A DNA stretch of 64,000 bases from Euclidia mi (lineage: Eukaryota; Arthropoda; Insecta; Lepidoptera; Erebidae), in contig OX123205.2 of assembly GCA_944739405.2 (NCBI GenBank), positions 39,452,475 to 39,516,474 of the forward strand, in the 5' to 3' direction. Both the position numbers and the translations under genes were made by a program. Shown piece by piece: positions 10,232 to 17,802 of the stretch. The notes below the pieces were generated by a model that did no database searches, was not told where the DNA came from, and saw only the letters and a program-made list of their open reading frames with translations. Every line of letters starts with the position of its first letter. Within the stretch, counting starts at the first letter, position 1.

Positions 10232-10628
10232 AGCTTTTTTTGGTCTCAACCTCCAACGCCTTCGGGCTGCTAACCCGACAGATTATTTAGCTGACTGTCA
10301 TGTGGTCTTTGCATCCCAGAGGGACAGCGATTTTCCATCGCTTAGGTCAGTTTCAGAATATTCAAGGTCAGGGACTTCGAGTAACAACTATCAAAGATCT
10401 TCGTGACAGCCGGAACTGTCAGCTTAACGTACAATCAAACAAATCGGCGCTGGACCAGTTGAAAAAAAATCCCTTGGCTCGCTTATAGATTCGAGGCACA
10501 ATAGAAACTGTTTTGTTTACGAGTGTCAATGTGCGTGTAAAGTAGAACTGAAAGCGACGATGTCCTGCTGAGCGATTCTAGCCCTTATGGTGGTCCAGCG
10601 GGAAGTTGTTCGACTGTACAATCCGAGG
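10232..10628 (-). repeat. SINE-B copy, left part, interrupted by MITE-3
   Basis: The minus strand carries the SINE-B tail region (CTATCAAAGATCTTCGTGAC, CAGCTTAACG). It breaks at the TA used by MITE-3 and resumes for 9 bp (CAATCCGAGG) before the 3-kb element. It continues at 13659. Comparison with the intact minus-strand copies at 14249 and 22087, which read CTTAACGTGCTC..GAGGCAC or close variants, confirms both junctions. Confidence 0.65.
10429..10619. mobile_element. MITE-3, copy 1 (TA target)
   Basis: Inverted ends GTACAATCAAACAA..CGCTGGACCA and, from the right, GTACAGTCGAACAA..CGCTGGACCA. Reading the TA within GTAC as the target duplication gives CAATC/CAGTC termini, Tc1/mariner style. 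Copy 2 is at 15463-15728. It has no coding capacity. Confidence 0.7.
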
Positions 10629-11430
10629 CACAGTGTTTTATTTTATCTCAAAATGACCACCTCCCTGATTATTAGTGAATCAGATAGAGCTTTTTATTCT
10701 TATTGCGAGAGTAAAACTCCCACGAATCCATCTTAACTAGTTTAGGAGATAACGGAGGTAAAACTTTTTACCCATATTTTGAAAAAATAATTAAAAAAAT
10801 ATTTAAAAAAATATTTCATCTAAACTTTTACAGTTGCTTTATTTTATTAACTACATTTTAAAAGGTCTTGTTTTTCTCTATGTTACGAGTCCTGTATGAC
10901 TGCTCTAGACCGCGTACGAACCGAGAAATCAGCGATTTTGTTATTTTCGTTTTTATTTTTTTTTGCCCATGTTCCTTAGTATTAGAATCTGCAATTTGCT
11001 TTAAAAAAGAGGTAATAAGGTAGACTACCAACACAAAAAAAAAACAACAATTAATTCCGTGGAATCTCGGAAATATTAAGATTTACCCGAACTTACCCGA
11101 ACCCGGGTAAATACCCGAATTTTTTTTAGTGTAGTAATTTCTTTAAATTAACATAGGTTGTTGGGTACGTTTACGAGAACTGCCTTTATTTGTGTTTTTA
11201 GTTAGTTAACTAACTAATTTTGTCGAGTGATAGGTAATATGGTGCGGGAAGGAGTCCACCCTCGAAAGCCAATCGCTGAAACCCCGTACATACATATTAC
11301 TCTGGAGGACACGGGGGTGAGGTACTATGGAGCCGTCAAAGACTCATAGTGCACTCTGCCTCAGCACGGCTTGACCCACCGTGCTGAGGGATGTCACTCC
11401 GAGCTTCGATCGGATGACTTAATGCAAGGA
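10629..11430 (+). repeat. Left inverted-repeat arm of the 3-kb element
   Basis: It pairs with 12854-13658 on the opposite strand. Internal landmarks are ACCACCTCCCTGATTATTAG, a cluster of four ACCCGAA/ACCCGGG units at 11083-11120, the palindrome GTTAGTTAACTAAC at 11201-11214, and a hairpin CCTCAGCACGG/CCGTGCTGAGG at 11359-11389. After CACAGTG comes a 12-base AT-rich spacer and then TCAAAATGA, which shares 5 of 9 positions with the RAG nonamer; that may be coincidence. Confidence 0.9.
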
Positions 11431-11811
11431 GGGCATGAGGGCGCCAACCCTCATGTTGGTTGGCGAGTGGCAAGTGAAGCTACGGATTGCGCCGTAGCCG
11501 GTCCTTCACATGCTCCGGAAGAGACCACAAATACACGAGGAGTACACCAAGACCCAGATCCTCCATTAACCAGATTACAGGCTTTTAATATTTTTATTCA
11601 AGAGAGCAAAAAAATAAATGGACGATTGGGTAGGCCAACGGATCTAAGTAAACCCGAGAGGGTAGGTTTGATGTCATCAACTCTTGCAAAACATTTGAAT
11701 TCTCCACTTTCCAATGCTCAAGAGGAAAAATTTGCTATGGCTATAGGATTATTTATTTGTAAAGCAGAACAGCTTATGCTCACTAAGTGGACTGTAATGT
11801 TCTTTGAGTAA
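11422..11811 (+). CDS. Uncharacterised 129-residue open frame in the asymmetric centre
   Basis: The ATG at 11422 lies at the inner edge of the left arm (GACTTAATGCAAGG) and the TAA is at 11809-11811, followed at once by an AATAAA at 11813. The predicted protein begins MQGGHEGANPHVGWRVASEA, has a polar first half rich in E, T, P and H, and a second half that looks folded: RLQAFNIFIQESKKINGR.., SSTLAKHLNSPLSNAQEEKF, AIGLFICKAEQLMLTKW. I recognise no domain, signal peptide or membrane span. The frame fills the segment 11431-11878 that is absent from the right arm, so it may be captured or a relic of an element gene. It could also be an unspliced exon fragment, or chance. Confidence 0.35.
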   Translation: MQGGHEGANPHVGWRVASEATDCAVAGPSHAPEETTNTRGVHQDPDPPLTRLQAFNIFIQESKKINGRLGRPTDLSKPERVGLMSSTLAKHLNSPLSNAQEEKFAMAIGLFICKAEQLMLTKWTVMFFE

Positions 11812-11878
11812 TAATAAAGATCTTTAAAGCTAAACCTAACAAAAATTCAAGACTTGTAAAAGCAACTTCTCCCATAGA

Positions 11879-12841
11879 GAACAAAGACTGGTTGAACAAA
11901 TCATTTATTTTCATCTATAAATGAGTCGTATAGAATCAAAAACAGCAATCTGTCAATTTTACGCAATTCGAGTTATGACTATGGTAACATTGTATTTTTT
12001 AAATATGTTTTACTTATTTAGTCACATTGTATCAAAAACAGCAATATTCCACCAAAAACCTGAATGTAAAACCCATATTGGTATCAAATACAGCAATCTG
12101 CATACGATGAGATGCAGAAACAGCAATCTGCTAGCTTCGACCAATCACAGGCGTTCATTGATCATGACGTCAAGATGGCGTCTGATTGATTTTGTCGTAA
12201 GAGCCGTGTGCGTGTTTTGTAATTTTATTGCAAAAATAGTGTTAAATAATTAGTTTGGAGGTGAAAAAACATAACATAGATGTACATCCCACACGTGTAA
12301 ATAATAGATACGCGAGAAAAAAGAAAAGAGATCCCGTAAATTGCAAAGTAAATGTCGCCAAACTTTCAAGGACCTTACCTTGCATTTTTAATTCGAGGGT
12401 TGTCAAATGACAAAGTTTTTTGATATGAAAATCTCCTTCTTCATAACTTTAGTGATAGCAAACCAAATAAAAAGATTGTATTAAATTATGAAGATTTATT
12501 TATTGACAGCCCTATGTGTGTTTCATTTTGGCAAGAACCAAAGACAGCAATCTAATCATTGTTAAGTATCATACTCAGCAATGTTTGGAAGTCAATATCA
12601 AAAGCAGCAATCTGATAATTTTAGTTAATAACTATTAATTTAATTCAATTTAAATCTATTTAAATCTCAATATAATGAATTCAAAAATCTAAAGCATACG
12701 TTATTATAGACACACATTAAAAAAAAGATGTAGTTTGTAATAATGAAAATACTTTTCCTAATTACCGTTAATAAGTCAAAAGTCAGATTGCTGTTTTTGA
12801 TTCTATATGACTCAAATGATTTGTTCAACCAGTCTTTGTTC
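11879..12841. repeat. Inner inverted repeat and dispersed AACAGCAATCTG motif array
   Basis: A second inverted repeat, GAACAAAGACTGGTTGAACA (11879-) against its complement ending at 12841 (27 bp perfect), continues the palindrome inside the arms. Between them the motif CAGCAATCTG or a one-to-three-base variant occurs at 11943, 12039, 12091, 12121, 12545, 12576 and 12605, and inverted at 12784. Most copies are preceded by TATCAAAA-like sequence. Spacing is irregular, so this is a set of sites rather than a tandem repeat. Confidence 0.75.
12130..12200 (+). promoter_or_regulatory. Possible promoter-like cluster (CCAAT, TGACGTCA, AAGATGGCG)
   Basis: Within 35 bp the sequence has CCAATCACAGG, then ATGACGTCA (a palindromic CRE core) and AAGATGGCG (a YY1-type start-site motif), in a GC-richer patch inside the AT-rich centre of the element. 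The order resembles a TATA-less promoter. No transcript start can be shown from sequence, and no long frame follows. Confidence 0.3.
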
Positions 12842-12853
12842 TTTTGTTGTTGT

Positions 12854-13658
12854 TCCTTGCATTAAGTCATCCGATCGGAGCTCGGAGTGACATCCCTCAG
12901 CACGGTGGGTCAAGCCGTGCTGAGGCAAAGTGGCACTATGAGTCTTTGACGGCTCCATAGTGCCTCACCCCCGTGTCCTCCAGAGTAATATGTATGTATG
13001 TACGGGGTTTCAGCGATTGCCTTTCGAGGGTGGACTCCTTCCCGCACCATATTACCTATCACTCGACAAAATTAGTTAGTTAACTAACTAAAAACACAAA
13101 TAAAGGCAGTTCTCGTAAACGTACCCAACAACCTATGTTAATTTAAAGAAATTACTACACTAAAAAAAATTCGGGTATTTACCCGGGTTCGGGTAAGTTC
13201 GGGTAAATCTTAATATTTCCGAGATTCCACGGAATTAATTGTTGTTTTTTTTGTGTTGGTAGTCTACCTTATTACCTCTTTTTTAAAGCAAATTGCAGAT
13301 TCTAATACTGAGGAACATGGGCAAAAAAAAATAAAAACGAAAATAACAAAATCGCTGATTTCTCGGTTCGTACGCGGTCTAGAGCAGTCATACAGGACTC
13401 GTAACATAGAGAAAAACAAGACCTTTTAAAATGTAGTTAATAAAATAAAGCAACTGTAAAAGTTTAGATGAAATATTTTTTTAAATATTTTTTTAATTAT
13501 TTTTTCAAAATATGGGTAAAAAGTTTTACTTCCGATATCTCCTAAACTAGTTAAGATGGATTCGTGGGAGTTTTACTCTCGCAATAAGAATAAAAAGCTC
13601 TATCTGATTCACTAATAATCAGGGAGGTGGTCATTTTGAGATAAAATAAAACACTGTG
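12854..13658 (-). repeat. Right inverted-repeat arm of the 3-kb element
   Basis: Mirror of 10629-11430. Differences I can see are few, for example AGCTCCGATCGG against AGCTTCGATCGG, GATATCGGAAG against GATAACGGAGG, and small indels next to the CCTCAGCACGG hairpin. High arm identity implies a recent origin or ongoing arm-to-arm gene conversion. Confidence 0.9.
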
Positions 13659-13800
13659 CGAGGCAAGAAGCCAGTGATAATATTTATCAGTTTGAAACGC
13701 ACATAATTAACTTTAAAATGTCGGTGGTGCTCGCTGTAGGCTTGATCGCGATACTCTCTGCAGTCTGTTACAATCTCCACTAGGCTATCGCTTCTGCATC
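13659..13800 (-). repeat. SINE-B copy, right part (head region)
   Basis: After the CGAGG duplication the SINE continues on the minus strand through CACATAATTAACTTTAAAAT-type body to a head ending CACTAGGCTATCGCTTC. It completes the copy begun at 10232. Confidence 0.6.
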
Positions 13801-14003
13801 TTTACTTGGGTCAGGTCCATGAATCGAACGAGAGACGGCGGGTCTGTAACCGCATTATAGGGCCAACGTTGTTCGCATTCCAATAGAAAAAATAATTATC
13901 TATTAATATTGTTTGTCATCACGTCATCGTCTTTACAATGACAACGATACATTATCTTGTGCCCGTCTTCCAGTCAGATTAAGGGATCCTATTTGTATAA
14001 TTA

Positions 14004-14210
14004 TCTTAATATATAAAATCCTTGCGTTACTGACTGACTGACAGACAAGCTACAGCCAAAACTATTGGGCGCAGGAAGCTGAAATTTGGCATACATGTTC
14101 CTTGGGGACCGTAGGGGTACACTAAGAATGGATTTCCCGAAATTCCCACGGGATCAGCCAAAACGGGTAAATAAAAAAAAAATGCAGGCGAAGCTGCTGG
14201 CGTCCTCTAG
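14004..14210 (+). mobile_element. HelA non-autonomous Helitron with flanking 15-bp direct repeat
   Basis: Starts TCTTAATATATAAAATCC and ends GCTGGCGTCCTCTAG, followed by T. Unusually, TATTTGTATAATTAT occurs on both sides (13990-14004 and 14211-14225), the left copy including the first T of the element. Helitrons are not expected to duplicate their target. Confidence 0.8.
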
Positions 14211-14248
14211 TATTTGTATAATTATGAGATATATGAAGTAAGCATTGT

Positions 14249-14609
14249 TGCATCATTATCCTCCTAGCGTTATTCCAGTTTCAACCCGGGTTCCGCTTAC
14301 TAGTCTATCCGGATTTGACTGAATATTAGCTTTTCCACAGAGCGACTGCCTGTCTGACCTCTGCAATCAAAAGGGATAGTGATATTCCATGGTTTAGGCT
14401 ATTGTCAGTTTATTATAACGACTGTCAAAATATCTTCATGACAGTAGAGACCGACGGCGTAACGTGCTCTTTAAGACACCCAAGCGATAATAATCAAATC
14501 GATTCGCACATACTTAACTCCGAAAGTCAGTGGTGCACGCCGTGGATTCGAACCCGATACCCTCTGCATAGCAGTCTGTTGGTATCTCCTATACTAGCGG
14601 CTATCGTTT
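14249..14609 (-). repeat. SINE-B, full length
   Basis: Minus-strand head CGATAGCCGCTAGTATAGG, B box GGGTTCGAATCC, then the body with diverged CGTTAC-type blocks and the tail ending in AGGATAATGATG. An internal deletion removes part of the CATGG..TTATAA segment seen in the copies at 20804 and 56804. Confidence 0.75.
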
Positions 14610-15462
14610 AGTAAGCATTGTTTATTTTCTATTTATTATGAGCGTATTTGTGCAACGGGCTACATTTTGAATACCTCGAATATTTTGGGAATTGGGCATT
14701 TAAGGAATTCAAATTTTGGAAATTCTAGAATCGGATTTTCTGAATATGAACTGCTTAAGCAAAGTATATTGTTTCCCTCCCTGTATACTCTCTGTATACA
14801 GGTAATTTCGCAATTGACCCGAGTCTTTGTTAGATATCCATCATCGTTCTCTGGCCCTGGTCCCCATATATTGTTAAAATTACACAATATTCACATGTCT
14901 ATGTAGGCTTTGGCGAATTTCGTAAGTGGCTCAGTATATATGTATGTTTGACCATTAATTTAACAGAAGCTAGAAGTCACATCGCAATAATTCTTCTTTT
15001 AGGTGAGCCAAGTATGTCTTTAATTTTCACAACGTTTCATCAATAGCAGTACAGTAGTTTAAAGATAAACTCCATTATTTTGGTTTTATATAAGTCTCAT
15101 TTATTACATATTATTTTATTGCATGTAAATTCTTACCGACTCTGAGATTATCTTTAGGCGTAAATTGAAAAGAAACACATGTATTCAAATATGGTTATAA
15201 GCATGATATCACTGTTTAAGTAAATTCATGTCACCTTGAACTTTGAAAAGATATAAACAAACTGTCCAGAGATTGTGCGCGTTTATTATCTTAAAGTGAT
15301 GTCATAATTTCGTGTGAAGATGATAAGTTAAGTTTGTAGTAAAGTGGATTCAAGTAGTAGGTACTCGTAATAGGTTAAAGGGTAGTAAACTTGCTAGTAA
15401 GCAACTATGATATAGAATATGTCTTCGTGCGTAGCGAAAGTAACTTCTAATGGTGTTAATAT

Positions 15463-15728
15463 GTACAATCAAACAAGTCGGCGCTGGAGCAGTCTGAAAA
15501 AAATGCCCTTGGCTCCATAGATTTATATGTACTAACGCATTATCTAATATTTATAATATTCTATTACATTATCTATCTCTATGCTTGGCTCGCTCATAGA
15601 GCCGAGGCACACTAGAAACTGGTTTTGTATACGAGTGTCAATGTGAGTGTAAAGTAGCACTGGAAGCGACGATATCTTGCTGAATTCTCGCCCTTATGGT
15701 GGTCTAGCGGGAAGTTATTAGACTGTAC
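15463..15728. mobile_element. MITE-3, copy 2, with a 70-bp internal insertion
   Basis: Same ends as copy 1 (GTACAATCAAACAAGTCGGC and GGGAAGTTATTAGACTGTAC) and the shared interior GTGTAAAGTAGCACTGGAAG. About 70 bp of AT-rich DNA follows CTTGGCTC and repeats that word (GGCTC..GGCTCGC), suggesting a small insertion with a short duplication. Confidence 0.65.
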
Positions 15729-15749
15729 CTACCTAATCTTTGTTATTAT

Positions 15750-15940
15750 TTTTCGTGTGAATATATCGCCAACTCTGGTGTCGTAGTTTTCAGACCGCCC
15801 GAAGGCCTCCGACATAACCTAACGATCCTTGTCCTAAGATAAGAACCGGGACCGACAGCTTTACATGCCCTCCGTGGCACGTGTAAATGCTACTTTCCAT
15901 CACCCATCGCATGGCGATTCCAGCGTTCCTTGACTAAGTA
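15750..15940 (-). repeat. SINE-E, diverged, with degraded 5S-like head
   Basis: Body GCCAACTCTGGTGTCG, CAGACCGCCCGAAGGCCTCC and GGGACCGACAGCTTTAC as in the 41618 copy. The head, on the right because the copy is on the minus strand, is recognisable as CATCACCCATCG and AGCGTTCCTTGACTAAG. Confidence 0.65.
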
Positions 15941-15986
15941 TATCGACCAAATACGAACGGCAAGTCACTATCTACTAAATATATAA

Positions 15987-16194
15987 CTAGAGGACGCCAG
16001 CAGCTACTCCTGCACATTTTTTAAAATTTATCTGTTTTGACTGATCCCGTGGGTATTTCGGGAAATCCCTTCTTAGTGCACCCCTACGGTCCCCAAGGAA
16101 CATACATGCCAAATTTCAGCTTCCTGCGCCCAATAGTTTCGGCTGTAGCGTGTCTGTCAGTCAGTCAGGAACGCAAGGATTTTATATATTAAGA
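15987..16194 (-). mobile_element. HelA non-autonomous Helitron, full length
   Basis: CTAGAGGACGCCAGCAGC at the left to ATATATTAAGA at the right, between A and T, with no flanking duplication. All HelA landmarks are intact. Confidence 0.85.
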
Positions 16195-16910
16195 TGATTA
16201 AAGGCATTGCCTGAGTCAAACCTGGAGATCCGTTGTCTTAGAGTGCCTACGTAGCATCGTTCTTACAATTCTTATTAATTAGTGTATTTTGTGACTACAC
16301 CCTTTGGGCTTTAGGTAATTTTATGAAGACAAGGTAAAATAAGGTTTGGAAAAGGGGTCAGGTAGACTTAAGAGCCTTGGTGAGGATAATTGGGCTACTG
16401 GCGGTGTCAATTTAGCTAAGAAAGGCAGTATTTTTCGGGTCGTAACTGTTTCATAATGAAAAGCAAGCTGCAAGCTTTTATTACATCGAAATGAAAACTA
16501 AAAGAGGATTGGTACCTTGCTAAGTTTAGATTTGTCCTGGTAAAATAATATTAAAAAAATATAAAACTTTTTTGGCTTAAAGGCGAAATGTTCTTTGGGT
16601 GCAACTAGGTTAACACTAGGGCGTAGGTACATCAATTTATGTTGCATTACCTACTCGTATTGTTTTTCTGCAAAGGATCGTTTCCATTTTTATTGCCATT
16701 ATTATCTTTATTCGTACATAATTATGAAAAAAAAAACCAACGCATCTTTTTGTTTATCGGTTGAGGATAAACTCATAACCTACTCAGTGGATTTTCATGC
16801 GATTTGCACTAGGGGACGGGGTTATTGGTGAGGAACGTGTATTATTTGTCGAGACCACGTCGGAAGCTTGTGTTTCAAAGTGTCAACTTTTCAACGACAA
16901 ACATTAATAC
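16195..16910. other. No recognisable gene
   Basis: AT-rich. The short frame at 16595-16831 has low complexity and no domain. Confidence 0.4.
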
Positions 16911-16911
16911 A

Positions 16912-17060
16912 TCATCATAATCAGCCCTGTATGTATATTGTCCCACTGCTGGGCACGGGTCTCTTCTCACTATGAGAAGGGTAAGGCCGTAGTCCACCAC
17001 GCTGGCCAAGTGCGGGTTGGCAGACTTCACATGTCGTTCAAGAACATTATGGAGAACATA
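16912..17060 (-). repeat. SINE-C tail (5'-truncated)
   Basis: ATCATCATAATCAGCCCTGT at the left is the GAT-repeat tail on the minus strand, then TTCTCACTATGAGAAGGG and CCACGCTGGCCAAGTGCGGG. The tRNA-like head is missing. Confidence 0.75.
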
Positions 17061-17325
17061 CAAGCTATTTTAATTAGTGATTCTTGGTCTATTTTAAAAC
17101 AAACATTTTACCTCATCCATCACCTCCTGTCGAATTTTCCTCGATAATACCCGCACTCATGTTTCCTGGTACACCAAAACCGGTAAATTGTTCATAAACC
17201 ACTAACACATTGAACATCCCACTTCATAGAATAAAGAGTTTACTGCATAATACAGGGAACTAATAGTGATTCTGATTAGTAATTGTGATGAGAATAGTTG
17301 GACTGCGAAGTAAAGAAATCGGTGT

Positions 17326-17519
17326 GGTGTATGTATAAAATTCTCGCGTTACTGATTGACAGACAATGCACAACCGAAACATCTGGACACTAGAAGCTGA
17401 AATGTGGCATGAATGTTCATTGGACAGTGTAGGGGTGCACTAAGAAGGGATTTCTCGAAACTCCCACGGGCATTGCGCGGGCGTACATGCGAGCATTCTC
17501 TCTCTCTAGTGTTTTATAT
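17326..17519 (+). mobile_element. HelA-related Helitron, diverged
   Basis: Keeps CGCGTTACTGATTGACAGAC, GAAGCTGAAATGTGGCATG and CACTAAGAAGGGATTTCTCG. The 3' end differs (a CT run before CTAGT), so it is a separate subfamily or has a local expansion. Confidence 0.65.
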
Positions 17520-17656
17520 ACATATTATATGACTATTACTAACGATTAAATATGAAATTCGTAAAAATGCTACTATAACGGGTTGTGCAAAAGTAATGAT
17601 CCTATTTGGTTCAGCTACAACTTCGTTTCTGAATTAGAAAACTAGAATTCGTTTTT

Positions 17657-17708
17657 AGGGTTCCGTACCTAAAAGGTAAAAAACGGAACCCTATTACTAA
17701 GCCTCCGC

Positions 17709-17767
<59 letters not shown>

Positions 17768-17800
17768 CCGTCTGTCTGTCACCAGGCTGTATCTCATAAA
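17657..17800 (+). repeat. Dispersed repeat with GGGTTCCGT hairpin and CTGT microsatellite
   Basis: AGGGTTCCGTACC and its complement ACGGAACCCT form a hairpin at 17657-17692, followed by CCTCCGCTGTCTGTC and about 18 CTGT units (17707-17780, with two CCGT variants), then ATCTCATAAACCATGAT. It is the target in which the LINE at 17808 landed and resumes at 20734. Confidence 0.65.
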
Positions 17801-17802
17801 CC

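Larger units (their letters stand above)
10629..13658. mobile_element. Transib-like non-autonomous element with 0.8-kb inverted repeats
   Basis: The element starts CACAGTG and ends CACTGTG, and is flanked on both sides by CGAGG (10624-10628 and 13659-13663). A 5-bp GC-rich target duplication with CAC-type termini is the hallmark of the Transib superfamily, relatives of RAG1. The first and last 0.8 kb are near-identical inverted repeats with only scattered substitutions and small indels. The 1.4-kb centre is asymmetric: a 130-codon open frame on the left, then at least seven copies of an AACAGCAATCTG-type motif. No Transib transposase is encoded, so movement would need an enzyme supplied in trans. 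It is inserted in a SINE-B copy, which supplies the empty-site comparison. Long inverted repeats of this size are not typical of Transib; a foldback-type origin or a hybrid element is the alternative. Confidence 0.75.

Noticed and set aside
11371..11421. Upstream extension of the 129-residue frame to a TTG at 11371
   Set aside because: TTG is not a credible eukaryotic start here, and this part lies inside the inverted-repeat arm.
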